Of a stretch of 64,000 nt of DNA, positions 32,562 to 44,866 are shown in pieces. The notes beneath the pieces were generated by a model. It saw only the letters and a list, made by a program, of their open reading frames with translations, searched no databases and was not told where the DNA came from. Within the stretch, counting starts at the first letter, position 1, and each line of letters opens with the position of its first letter. This stretch comes from Aurifilum marmelostoma (taxonomy: Eukaryota > Ascomycota > Sordariomycetes > Diaporthales > Cryphonectriaceae). The stretch spans positions 1,426,001-1,490,000 of the forward strand of contig JAMXSV010000023.1 of assembly GCA_027559495.1 (NCBI GenBank). Reading direction: 5' to 3'. The position numbers were made by a program, and so were the translations under genes.

Positions 32562-35500
32562 GGTCGAGGCTTAGGATGTGCGTGAGTGTGAGTGTGTGCG
32601 TGGGGCGGGGCGTGTGTGGATGTTAAGATCGCGGGGCGGTTGGCTCAGGGCGAGAGAGAGAGAGCAAGACCAAGGTGTCAGTGGACTTCGGCACGAGGCA
32701 ACCGGGTCTTGTCGAGAGGTAAGAAATTGAAGGCGGTGGTTATGTCGGGGCGGCGAGTACCCGCAGTGGCCGGAGATTTCGAGGTGCTTCGTGTACTTTG
32801 GGCGGATGGAGGCGGGTGGGTTTTGTTAGAGGTTCGGCTGCGGTGCCATAAAGAAGCGATCCGCACGCACACACGACGCTTGGCCCGTCAAAGCTCAGAG
32901 CGCCGACAGCAATCTGGTGAGCAAGGCACGGCAACCACGGGGGGGAGATCCACAGCCAGCTACGAGAGTGTCGCGTAGCACAGAGACGGTGATCTGGGCT
33001 GGGCTGGGCTTGTCTTGGGCGAGATGGGTACCGGGCGTTTTGCAGGGTAGGTCGGGCTGGGAGTAAGTGTCACCGGAAAGCAAGACAGGTTGACAGTGGC
33101 GGTCCCGTCCCCCTGTGCCTCGCCTCGTGCTACTGCGGCGACGTTCCAGAGGATTTTTTTCTCTTTTGTCGTTTTGTTGTCGACAGTGGAAATTCCCGCC
33201 CAGGTTCTAGAGTCCGTCCAGAGAGGAGAGGGCGAGGGATGGGGCCGAAAGAAGGTCAAGCTGTGGCGTGAAGCAAGAGCAGCCGGAGGAGGACAAGATC
33301 GAGGAGACTAGAGGCAGCCACAGAGAGAGCAAGGAGGGCGCAATAGGCACTTGTCTCTGACGTGACCGTATCTTGCCCTGGGATGTTGTTGTTGGCAGTG
33401 TGTCAGAATGAGGATGCTGTATTGTGTCTGGGACAAAGCTAGGACGCAGCAGGACAATATCGCGAAGCAGGTGGAGCACCTTGGGTCGTGGGCCCGCAGA
33501 GTCAAGGTCGAAATGGCCCCGGGTCAGGAGGGGGATAGACACCAGATCAGACAAGACAAAACAAAAGGTGATTGATACAGTAAGAGGGCACAATGGCCAG
33601 TGGAGGAGGAGAGGGAGTAGTAGGAGGAGGGAGAGGAGGAGAGGGTGAGAGGGTTCGTTGTCGTCGTGGTGGTTGAGGGCTATTGAGGGTGATGGTGGTG
33701 TTGTTGATGATGAGAAATGATGCGTTGTATGGGCATGGTGTGTTGTGACGGCGTAGTAGAGAGGGTTGGTACAGAACAGTACAGCACAGTTCGGTGCAAG
33801 GGTAGGGTCAGGCAGGGCAGGGCAGTGCACTGCTGGTGGTTGACCATCCCTGGCTCCCATGCTGCCTCCTCCTCTCTCCGCACCTGGCGTCAGGGCCTGC
33901 GCCCGCCACAGCACTACTAGAATACTACATGGTGGCTTGCCATTCCCCCCTGAACATGATACCCAACAGGGGTCGACAGGGCGGTTAGACCAGGCACAAC
34001 CAATCCTGGTTAGCCTTTTTCTGAACCGTTATTTGAGCCTCTTTCCTTGCTGCACCAGTAAACCAATGTACCACTGTATATCCACTACCAACATAGTAGC
34101 AGCAGTACTATAGTGGCACGCATACCGTACACTGGAGTAGTCCTGTCAGCCACTGTGCCAGGACCTGTACCCGCTCCCTATTCTTGCGCTTAATTCCTCA
34201 ACCTCATTCAGTGATTGTCTCCGTGGCATTGACATGAACATGGACATGGACCAAGAGCACACACCTCTCTCTTTGCCACAGCCTTCTAAACCCATGTCTC
34301 ATTTCCAAACTAAGTAGTAAAGCGCTTCCTAGTGTATCCAGCGCACTTATGCATGCGCCTATGCGCAATGGGTATTCATGTACAAGTTTTCCCTTCATGC
34401 TGTCTACTCTCTCCAGCAACTCCCGAGGCCTTATCATGCCTTATGGGCCATATTGCCTCTTCAGACCTCATGACAGTAATGTGATTCACCCGCTTCTCTT
34501 CAGCAAGCCCACCAAAGATTAAACATACCGAAGAGAAGCAATTGACACCGCAGCACCTCCTCCCCAAGAACCTTGCACTAAAGTAAGGGATAGTATACTC
34601 ATTGTACTCCATTGCATCCCTTGCAGTATCTTCTCACTGTTCATTCCCACCAGGCGGCTTGGTAAAAACGCCATACAGCCCCAGCAGCTGCCTAAGCAGC
34701 CAAAGAAAAGGAACAGTGGGACAGGTCAGTCAAACCACACCCAAGGATGATCGATCGATCGTCCCGTTGGGTTCTAGCTGCCTAATTCAATCTGTCCAAC
34801 ATTGGTCGGAGCATAACCCACCGTACTGATCAACATCTGGGTATGCTGGGACATGCTGGGATGGATGCTCAGCCTCTCAGCCTCATTTGTTTGTCTTCTC
34901 TTTGTTTTCGCCCAAGCTCATCCTGCCTTTGCGACGACTTTGACCTCTTTAGACTCCTGCTATGTAACCACTACCAATGCAGCCCAAGCGACTTCGCCCT
35001 TTTTCTCAACGTGCATTTCCAGGAGGCCCAAATTGTCTACTGCAAATTTACTTTTCTCTTGTCCTTTCTTTTCTTCCTCTCTCCCCATCCCCTGCAGCTG
35101 GGCGGCCTCGGTGTATGTATTAGCCACCTAAAAGGATGACTAGAAAAAGCCAAAGAACGATTCAACACCCATCGTCCATTTCATTGCAGACACACACACA
35201 CACAACCGTCCACCCACCCATACACACACACACAGGGACACACCCCCAGGCTTACACACCCACCACCCACATGGTGCAGACAACCACAGTGCCGAACGGC
35301 AGATTAGGGTACAAGTCTAGGCAAATCCCTACCACATAGGGTAACACGGCGCCTCGTCGCCAGCAGAAAGGATGCAGAAAGGATGACGAGGCCACCCCCC
35401 CCTCCCTCCGCCTGAAATTTCTTGACTACTACCTTACTATATTTTCCAAACACCACCACCACCTCCATCACCCACCACGAGACTGCTGATATATCATTTA

Positions 35501-36258
35501 TTCTCAACAGGCCCTGTGAGGTGTCAAAAACTTAGACTTACACCCCTGGACCCCTTCTTCTTACCCCTCAAGGGGCGGTCGATCGAGATGAGCGTGCGAC
35601 CAACGATGGGCCCAGCATTGTAATTCGTCTCTCTCTGCGCCCATCAATTGCCCTTGACTAACGACTTTGAACGACTTTGACCAGAAAGCAGCTTCTGCGG
35701 CTTGCTGCTGACCGTCTGGGGTGTTTAGTGGGTTTGCCCCCAAAGCACATTCGGCCTTGAGCCGGGTATAGGATCTCTCAAACGCACATGCGGAGATGCA
35801 CATTACACAAATGTATGGACCGCTCCAAATTCTATAACATACAACCTGAATTCTTTTACTTTGGAGGCACTATCTCAACATGCTTGCCATATTATCGCCT
35901 CTCCTCAAATCTGACCAATAGAGAGAGGCATTCTGCCCCATGAAGGGCCGTGTGGAAAGAAATAAGATAACAGACATAGAACAAAAAGTAAAAAAACACA
36001 CGTTGCTCAGTTGCTCGTAAATGTTCCCTTGCCAACCTGTGTCGCATCGGACTATCTTGTGTGTCCAAAGTGGAGGCACCCTGGTGGCAGGGCTCTCTGC
36101 ATCCTGCTTCTCGTCTTGTCCGACTCCTCTCCGACCTCACAAGCCAACTGAAAGCAGTATTATGTACAAGGAACATTCCAAACGCGCTCGATGAAATGTC
36201 CACAGGCCTGAGAAGGTTCCATCTCTCATTTGAATTTCGTGTCCTATATCATGGCGGA
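32562..36258. other. gene-free stretch, 3.7 kb
   Basis: The longest gene-free stretch. It contains the Ste50-like gene's upstream region and the Yta7 3' flank. Strand-asymmetric purine-rich (33590-33660) and CA-rich (35190-35276) tracts occur. A 92-codon + frame (34853-35131) starts with a signal-peptide-like sequence, but I do not accept it as a gene. A long leader or noncoding transcript is possible. Confidence 0.45.
35190..35276. repeat. CA-rich simple sequence
   Basis: Interrupted (CA)n with CCACCC units over about 85 bp. Confidence 0.75.
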
Positions 36259-39200
36259 TCAGTCAAAACCACTGCCGTACAATCTCGCGCGCTCAGCATT
36301 CACGTCCTGAGAGGACGGAGCAAAGCCCTGTATCTCCTCGATATCCGCAATGGTCTCGTTGAAGACCTGCATCAGCTGGTTGAGAACTTTCATGCGGTTC
36401 CACTCGTGTTTGGAGGTCCAGATGTGATCCATCATCTCTCGGTTGATCTGCTCCAGCTGCTCGATTGTGCAGCCCGATGTCCGCATCGTGAGTTCTTCCA
36501 GGAAATTGTCAATCTCTCCCCGATGTATCACAGGCAGTTGAGACGACGTCGTCGTAGCTGAGCCGCCAGAGTTTCGTATGGACGAGTGTTCGTCAGAAGC
36601 ACCAGAGTCGTTGAGCAGGCTTGTCACGCCCATCCTGGAGTTTTGTTGATTGTTTTCCACTTGAGATGACGTGGGGCTTGTCGAATTTTCTGCGCCGTAG
36701 CCAGTGTTGCCCAGCCCGCCCTGGGCTAGGGCAGCCGCCTGAGAGTGAACCCAAGACGAGTGGCTGGAAGGCGTGTTCTGGCTAGGACCGGACTTCTGCG
36801 AGGCTGACTGCTGTGTATCTAGCAGCTGCGAGGCATTGCCCGGGACTGGGTGATACCCATTGGTCGCTTGAGTGCTCCAGTTGCCAGACGATCGATGAGT
36901 CGTACTAGGATCATTGGTCGTCGACGCCTCGTTCAGAACTGCAGAAGGCGATACGCCCGGCGGAAGTGACGTGAGTGCTGAGACTTGGGAAATCTGCTGC
37001 TGCGTGCCCTGCTGGGTGGTCCCCGCGGTTGCCTGCGCAGATGTCGCCTGGGACTGGGGCCTTGGCAGCTGCGGCGGTCCCATCTGCGAGTATGGCTGCG
37101 TAGCCTCGTCGGTCCCACTCTGCGCCGGTCGAGAAGGCACCGAATCACCATTGGTAAGGGGAGGCTCAGGGGCATGCTCGTTACCTAGGGGGCTCATCAC
37201 CCGGAATCGCGCCGTGGTTGTGCCCCCCTCGGGAGGCACAGGCGCGCCAATCGTGACCGGGCCATTCTGCGATGCATCATCCGTGCCGTTCATGACAACG
37301 TCCGTCTGTACCATGCCAACGGCAGCTTCCATGGCAGCTCTTTTCTTGGCCTTTTCAGCCTCTTGAGCATGGCGCTGCACCTGTCGCTGATACAAGGCCT
37401 CCCATTGCGCTGTGCCCGTCGTCATCTCGATGTCGTTCATGTCCACATCTACATTGCTCTCCATCTCGTTGGCCTTGATAATCCTGTCGCGATCACCAGT
37501 GTTCTTGATGTCGTGCACCAAGGTTTTGATGTCTCTGTAGAAGTCTTTGGGTCGAGCATAGAAGCCGTTGGATATCCGCTCCTCGATGACAGTTGTGTCG
37601 AGGTTGTAATAGTACTTGCCAGTCGCAACCTCCGTGATGACCTGATTGCCTTCTTTGTCTCTTGAGATGACGAATGGGCGTGGCTGAGCAACGTCGGCGC
37701 TCACGTAGTTGGGGTCGGCCTCCTCGAAGAGAAAGTCAAGCCGGTCGTGTGGTATGATGGGCTTGTGGAATGCCCTGTAACGCTTCTTGATCTGGTCCAT
37801 CACGGGCTGTAGCCTGAGCTTCAGTTGATTCAGCATTGTCCTGTCCCTCTTCAGTTCTTGCTTGATCTCCTCCTTCGATTTCGGTTTGGGAGGCGGCGGC
37901 GGCGCGACAGGCAGCTCCTCGAGCACCCGCTTCTTTCTCGTGTGAGGATCCGGAAACTCAGTCGGTAACTTGCTGATATGAGCTATAACGTTCTTGAAAT
38001 ACTCGTTGCGTTTGTCCTGCACTGGATGTCAATACAACTTCACATCTTTTCAGGGAGAGATGGGTCAACATACAGCATTAGGAAGAGCGATCTCTCTTCG
38101 GTTCTTCCTCGAGTACCCGAACAAGTCTCTCAGGATGTTTTTATCAAGCTGGTTGGCTTCACATTCCGAAGTTCCCAACAGCAGAACCGGGTCGGTGGGC
38201 GGGATGGTCTTGAGCATCGTGATGAGCGCGGTGATGGCTGCAGCTCCAAGAGTGGCACACCAGTCGTCGACATTTGGGATGTAGATGACACTTGGTTTGT
38301 GACGCTTGACTTCAGTGAACATGCTGACGATCACTTGCTCGGCAGGCTGCGAATACAAATCAGTAAACACGCCACCTTCCAAACATTGCAGGGTTGACTT
38401 ACCCGACCGTCGCCAAGGATGCTCGCCAGGTCGAAATTTTGCACATGCACCCGTTCGAAGTAGTGCAGAACGGCAGCCGCGATATATGTTTGCCCCATTC
38501 CAGGTACGCCGGAGATCAGCAGGCGGGGTCTGAAGATACGGGATTTATCGAAGTCTTGCTGCATGTTCTCTCGCCCAAAGCCATGGTCAGCGTCCTCATA
38601 GGGCTCATACATGGCTTCCTCCAAGGCAGTGATCTTCGGTTTGAGGGGTAGGATGTTCTTCAGGACCTCCTTGATGGCAGCGAACTGGTCCCGGAGCAGA
38701 GGCGCAACACTCTTGGGTAAGGGAGCCGCTCCTGACGATGCAGACCGCTCAGACGAGGGCACCATCTTCTTGATCGAAATCATGAAATCCGTGGCGTGGA
38801 TGCTGATCTTGTCCGGGTCCACAATGAGCTTCTGCTCGGAAGAGTAGATCTGAGGATAAGTCCTCTGTATAGCGTTCAGCGCGGCTTCGGTGCAAAGCGC
38901 ACGGAGGTCGGCACCACCGTAGCCTTTGGTGTTCTCAGCCAAGCCCCTCTTGAACGCCTCTGACAAGCCCCAGTCCTTGGTGTGAATATCAAGGATGGAC
39001 TTCCGCCCGTCGACATCGGGAAGTGGAAAATAGAACTCTCGATCGAATCGCCCCGGTCGCCGCAAGGCCGGGTCAATATTGTCCGGTCGGTTGGTGGCAC
39101 CAATGACGATGACCTGGCCACGCCCGTCCATACCGTCCATCAACGCAAGTAGTGTGGACACAATGGACGCGTGGATCTGCTCCTGCTTGCTAGAACGAAC

Positions 39201-41321
39201 AGGTGCCAAACCATCGATCTCGTCAAAGAAGATGATGCTAGGTTGGGTCTTGCGGGCCTCCTCGAACAGCAATCGTAGTTGTTTTTCCGCTTCACCCACC
39301 CACTTGCTGAGGGCGTCAGCACCCTTGCGCATGTAGAAGGTGATCTTGCGGCCGCCACTGCCAATCGAGTTTGCCAGAGCTCGTGCGAGGAGGGTTTTAC
39401 CAGTGCCTGGAGGGCCGTGGAAGAGGACGCCTCTCGGTGGTGTAAGTTTGAACCTGAGAAAGAGTTCAGGGTAGAGCAGAGGCAGCTGCACCATCTCCTT
39501 CAGCTGGTTGATGTGGTTTGCTAGGCCGCCCACCTTGCTGAAGTCGACATTCATGTCAACACCAAGTGGGTCTGCGTCTGCCAGGGCCTTTCGGTCCTTG
39601 ATCCTGCCGACATTTGGCGATGCGCCGAGACCAAGCTTTTCGAGATCTCCGCCGGCCCCAAGCAGTCCAGGACCGTTGGCAGCAGTCGGCGTCATACCAA
39701 CTGCACCACCAACAGTGCCCGTCCTCGCACCGAGCTCGTCGTCGCTGCTGTCCGAATCCGCGCCGCCGATGGCTGCAGAGGCGCCAGTGCCCCACGGACC
39801 GTCCAGCAAGGAACCAGCCCCGCCAGCTCCGCCAAATGGTCCAAATGTCGAGTTCAACGTGCGCTGCCACTTGGCGGGGCCGCCGCCATTGCGCTTGCGC
39901 TGCGAGGCTGGTGGTGGCATGTCCTCGTCATCCTCCTGTTCGATCTGCTCTGCAGGAATCCTAATCCTGTAGTCGACGACCGGACGTCTTCTGGTAGACC
40001 GTTCCTCGTATGCGATAGGCGTGGACTGGCGACGACGTTGTCTAGTTCGGCGAGAGCGCGACCGCGAGCTGCGCTTGAGATCTTCCGCCTCCTCGGCCAT
40101 CTCGTCCGGATCAAACTCCAGCTCGTCGCCCGAATCATCATCCTGGTTTCGTTTCTTAGGACGCGCCCCAGCCCTACGCCCACGGGCATGCCGCTCACTC
40201 GAATCGCCGTCGTCTTCGTCCACCTGTCCGCCCTCAGATCCTTCGCCCTCGCCAGAGTCGTTGGGATTGAAATCGCTGACTTCGTCGTCGCCGCCCTTCT
40301 TCATGCGGTCACTGCCCTTACGGATGAGTCGGCCTGTACGTCGAGGGCGTGACGTTACAGACTCGTCGTCGCCGCCCTCTTCAGCGGCAAGACCAGAAAT
40401 GCTTTGACGGTGCGATCGAGTCATGCGCCGGCCTATGATGGGTTTATCATCCTCATCTTCGTCGGGATCAGGCCCCTGCAATGCAAGCTCGTCGGCGTCC
40501 TCCATTGGGACGTCGCCTTCCGCTGGAGCTTGCCCTTCCACGACCTCTTCTTGCTGGGCAGCGCCCTCGGAATCCTCAACGACTTCCTCGTCAGCCTGCG
40601 CATCAGCATCTCCATTCTGATCCTCCTCTGGCTGAAATGAGGTCTCGTGGGATGCCTCCTCAATGGTCGCGGTGACAGGCTCCTTGAGAGCCTTGGATGT
40701 CCTCGAGTGCCGCGTTTGACGGGTAAGAGTTTCGGGGCTCTTGCTTCTCGAGGCAGCTCGGGCGGGTTGCTGATGTTTTCCAGACGTTGTTAGCTCCACG
40801 AATTCTTCGTCATCGGCCTCTTCCGTCCTTGCCCTGGTGCGCCTGGTACCGATCGAAGATGCGGGTACGGGTTCGGCGGACACCCCGCCCTTTTGACCCG
40901 TTTTCAAAATTACTATCTTTGAATGCTTCTTCTGGGGCTTCGGATCATCATCGTCATCTGATTCCTCGACGATGTCATCCTCGTCGCTAGCCTCGGCGTA
41001 ATTGACAGCCTTCACGGCCGCCTTTCTGGCCCGGCGACCGGCAGCGTTGACGGGCGCTTCTTCTTCGTCTTCGTCATCATCAATGAACGACCCTTCGTCC
41101 ATGCTATCCGAGAGAACATCGTCCTCATCATCGTCAATATCCGAACCACGATATTTATTTGCACGTCGGCTGGGGCGACCACCTCTGGCATGAGAAACCC
41201 GGGGCGTCTTCTTGGAACGGCGGTGCCGATCCTCACTGGGATCGAAGTTCTCGTCGTCGGGGTCGGACTGATTGGGATCGAAGCCATCGAGGATATCCCT
41301 CTTCCGCTTATTCGGCGCCAT
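36259..41321 (-). CDS. YTA7: bromodomain AAA-ATPase, Yta7/ATAD2 type
   Basis: A chromatin AAA+ factor that evicts or regulates H3-H4 and marks chromatin boundaries. Exons are 41321-38403, 38346-38074 and 38016-36259, giving 1,649 residues. The first 570 residues are acidic and Ser-rich with dense D/E runs and basic patches. AAA1 carries Walker A GPPGTGKT (636-643), Walker B IIFFDEID (about 696-703), GATNRPDNIDPALRRPGRFD and the GYGGADLRALCTEAAL second region. AAA2 is degenerate: GVPGMGQT replaces the Walker A lysine with Gln (about 938-945), as expected for an inactive second ring. A divergent bromodomain begins near residue 1130 (LRLQPVMDQIKKRYRAFHKP ... RPKDFYRDIKTLVHDIKNTG). The C-terminus is Gln/Ser/Thr-rich, ending in a conserved helical tail (HRGEIDNFLEELTMRTSGCT). 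Both introns are phase 0. The three parts are one gene, since each join falls inside conserved AAA2 sequence. Confidence 0.95.
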
Positions 41322-43322
41322 CGTGTCGACAAGACAAAGGGTGCTTGGCTTCGGAAGGCCGAGAGGATACAGGCAGTTGTTGGCTTAGATGTTTGCCCAA
41401 GAATGAAGCAAGCATGAGAGGCAGGGTCGACAGAAAGAGCTGGTCTCGTATGGAATTATGGCAAAGTTGATCTGAGAAAATTCACAATAACAATGACTTG
41501 AATTAGTATGCTGTGGCGATAAAGGGGCCAAGTGGTCGGCTTAGTCGTCATTCACGCTCGTGTTGAGCTGAGAGGAAGCCTCCCGGGAGCATCTGCTGTC
41601 TGGCTGGCCATGGATCTTGAATAGAGGGTGGAGAGGTGTGACACAGTCCTGTGAGCTTCTTGGGAAGTGAAAAAATACTTACATCATATATGCGGCAGAG
41701 AGTTAAAGACGGTTGGCCGGTGGGGAAGGGGAGCTGGCACCAGATAGGCAGCGCCTGTTGTGAAGGAAGATGCGATCCGGGGATGATGCAGCAGCAAAGT
41801 TGGCTGTGGTTACTGCCGTGTGCGGATCAGGAGCGAGAGGGTGCAGGCTGACATGCTAGAGTGGAGTACATGCTGTATGTGTGATGAACAATGCAGGCAA
41901 TGCAGACTGCTTGATGAACTCGAGCTTCACAGTTGATGGGCTGCAACTTGGTATTGTTCAGCGAAAGCACTGCCTCAGCTGCCACAGGGTGGATGGCTGA
42001 TGGGAAAATGGCAGTCACTAGACGCGTTTCCTGGGAGGAATTGTGGGCCTCCCCCAATTTCTGGCCAATGGCACCCCGCATAAGCGGGTCAGCATGACTG
42101 TCCTCCCCCCTACCATCTCGCAAAAAACCTCAAACCGCATGCACCTGAAAAGAATGTGAATCTGTTGTCCTGCAGCCATTAAATTTTTAATAGAAGGGAA
42201 AATGCCATCATGTGAAGATCAATAGAAGTAGAATTGATCTGCTCTATTTCTCGGGGTCAAAGCCAAAGTCTTGCCTCAGGGCTGAGAGGGATGTGCAATA
42301 TCTCGTGATTGCTTGCCGTGATCATCAAAAAAGAAAAACAATTTACTCAAATGGGAAATCTGTTTTGCGCGTGTCGTCATTGTCTTCCTAGATGTCTAGG
42401 GTACCGCGTGGTTGGCAGACTATTTACTCCACATGGCGGGCGGGTAGGATGAGGCTCAACGGACTGACATGGCGTTTGCAACGTGGGCTTATTGACGAGG
42501 GGGTCTGGGGCAACTGGGTCTTCAAAGGCAGATCGGCAGGACCCGATGCATCTCCCCTGCTGCAGGATGCAAAGGGACGGGTCGACGTTGAACGAGGGAG
42601 GGACGAGGGGAGAGAGAGAAAGGAACAGAAAGGAGGGGGGGGGGGGGGGACCTTGGCTGTGCTTGCCCACCAGAGAGAGAAGGGAGGGCAGTTTCGCTGA
42701 GATTCGACCAAGTCACATTTTGCGAGCCTATCCACTGAATTACCCTGGTCTACGACCATCAACGGGCTAAACTCGTAACTGGAAACTTCAAACGGACCGG
42801 GCCCATGTAGGACCGACGCTGAGTGACATGGCTATGTTGGCTCAGAGTTGGTGTGGACTGATGCTGTTTTGATGGTTTTGACTCTAGCCTTGCCTGGCCC
42901 ATAAGAGGCTACAGAACCCCGGAATCTCAGGGAAATCAAAGAGGATAAGTCTGACTTGTGCCTTCACATCTTGTCCGTGCTAATTGCTCAATATAGCACA
43001 CGAAACTAGGCCACCACGGACGAGAATGTGTAATAGAGATTCTAGATTCGCATTCACCAAACGTCCTATTTTATATGAGCACGGAGAATGAATCTATGAA
43101 GTGTTGTGTTGTGGCTAGTGTTATAATCGGAAGTTAAGCTTGGTCAGCCGGTTTGACGCAGTGCTCCTCCCTGGTGGTGACTTTCGAGCGGAGGCCGAGA
43201 CCCATGCATGCTCGGCCACCTAATGCAATGTGCTGCCCCACCAAAAGGATAAAGTCCTTGTATAGCGTTGGTCTGCATTTCTGATGATGATGACATGTCC
43301 ATATACATCCTCGTCTTCACTC
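41322..43322. other. intergenic, 2.0 kb
   Basis: It holds the Yta7 upstream region and the RPA49 3' flank. It contains a purine-rich strand (42585-42649) that ends in a 15-base G run. I see no gene. Confidence 0.5.
42635..42649. repeat. poly-G run (15) in homopurine tract
   Basis: Fifteen G at the end of a roughly 65-nt G/A-rich strand; a candidate triplex- or quadruplex-forming site. Confidence 0.9.
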
Positions 43323-44768
43323 TCATCGTCTTCCTCGCCTCATCTTAGGGAACATGAGCGGCAGCTTCAGTACGCCAAAGCAATCTGTCCTGCCTTCCTC
43401 GACCTTCCTCTTGTTGATTCTTGCACCAATCTCCATGAAGAATTGGTTCATCTCTTTCTGCTCCAACTTGAGATCCTCCTTCAGATCCCAGGTGTTGGTG
43501 TCGTAATTGTCAAGTATGCATGCGAATGCGCACAGGTGTGTGGTGAGCAGGTCCACATGCGGCTTCCGCATGACACCCCCCTCTGTGAACTTGCGGCGGA
43601 TGCTCTCGATCACGGGCGGCTGCGCAGGCGCCAGCTCCTCTTGCAGCTTGTCCTTCTTGAGAATCTCTCGGGCGCCCTTATCCCTACCCTTGCGAGAGGT
43701 CATCAGCACCACCAGCAGGAAGTAGGTGTACCTTAACAACCGCAGTCGAGCTACCGCATTCTCCCCGGACCCGATCCGCCTCAGCCGGTTTGCGACAAAC
43801 CGCGACCGCAATTTTACGTCCTCGTTCTTCTTGACAGCCTGCATCCAGTCGTTGACCTGTATCAGTTCCAGTATGTCCCTTCCGATCAGCTCTTCCGGTT
43901 TGTACACGTCTTGTATCTCGTCCGCCTCGAGATTGCCCCTAGGTACGGGCTTGCCGGCGTCGATAGCGCTCTGCAGGTCCTCGTGCGTCGGCACACTCAT
44001 CGCCACGTCCTTCATAGAAGCCATGAGGGCCTTCTCGGATGCATCAAGTATCTGCGCTCCGTCACCGATCTTGGATTTATGCGGGTTGATGGCATTCTCG
44101 ACCACGGCGGCGAGGGCCTTCTTTGCTTTCTTGGTGCCGAAGGCTTGCCCAAGTTCGGTGCGTTGATCGTACATGGACTAAAAAGACATTAGCCTGTGAT
44201 AAATTGTGCAGGCGGTAGGCGATCTGTACCTGGGATGTTTGTTGTGGCTGCATCTCCTCCTCAGAGGCCTGCTGTGCCCGCACGGCGCCCCTCACGATCA
44301 TCTTCTTAGCCTCTACGAGCTGCAGTTCACCTGTGGCTGGATCGAAGAGTCCTATATAGTTTCTGAGAAGCGGCTGGCCATCCTTCGGTCTGTCCTCTCG
44401 TGCCGTGTAGTCTAGGGTCCTATGGCTTGCGGAGTGCAGAAGGAGGTCGTCAGAACGGTGCCGAGGGCGTTTCGCAGGTCGTCGGGAATATGAGTTGAAG
44501 ACGGCATCTTGGGACACCGATATGCCAGGCGCGGTAGCTGTATAAGTGAAAAATGGAGAGTCAGAGCCACGTCAAAGTCTAGAGTGCGAACGAAACACAT
44601 ACCAACAACTGGTGGAGAGATGCGTGGTTGTAGAACAGAGGAGACCTTGATCGTCCGGCCCTGAGAAGGTGCCGCTGAGTCTGTCGTGACCTTGTTCTTC
44701 TTTGACTTCTTTTTCTCTAACGCATGGTCGTCGTTGTGTTTTCTCTTCTTGCTGCTAACGTCCGCCAT
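43323..44768 (-). CDS. RPA49: RNA polymerase I subunit A49
   Basis: A Pol I-specific subunit (TFIIE/F-like role with A34.5) for rRNA transcription in the nucleolus. Exons are 44768-44603, 44537-44230 and 44177-43323, giving 442 residues. A Lys-rich N-terminus (SSKKRKHNDDHALEKKKSKK) is followed by the dimerisation half: VFNSYSRRPAKRPRHRSDDL, LLHSASHRTLDYTARE and YIGLFDPATGELQLVEAKKM. The C-terminal tandem winged-helix half contains AFGTKKAKKALAAVVENAI, NDWMQAVKKNEDVKLRSRFV and LRYTYFLLVVLMTS. It ends in a basic tail. The length and both halves match the family. It shares a 1.9-kb divergent region with DHFR. Confidence 0.93.
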
Positions 44769-44856
44769 TGTTGGACCGGTTGAGAAGTGCGATCAACCTC
44801 CAAAAGACACAGGGAATTGTCGTTAAGAGCAAATCGCTGCTGAGGGCCGCTGTGCC

Positions 44857-44866
44857 AAAAATTTCA
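44857..44866. promoter_or_regulatory. RRPE-like element upstream of RPA49
   Basis: AAAAATTTCA on the + strand, about 90 nt before the RPA49 ATG (TGAAATTTTT in the gene's direction). It is the same ten bases as before TIF6. Confidence 0.35.

Noticed and set aside
34853..35131. 92-codon frame with signal-peptide-like start and five Cys (possible small secreted protein)
   Set aside because: A pyrimidine-rich spacer easily gives hydrophobic frames; there is no second signal such as conserved spacing of Cys. Transcript data would be needed.
36259..41321. Two separate genes, an AAA protein and a Gln/Ser-rich protein
   Set aside because: Phase-0 splice joins at 38403/38346 and 38074/38016 link conserved AAA2 and bromodomain sequence into one Yta7/ATAD2 protein.
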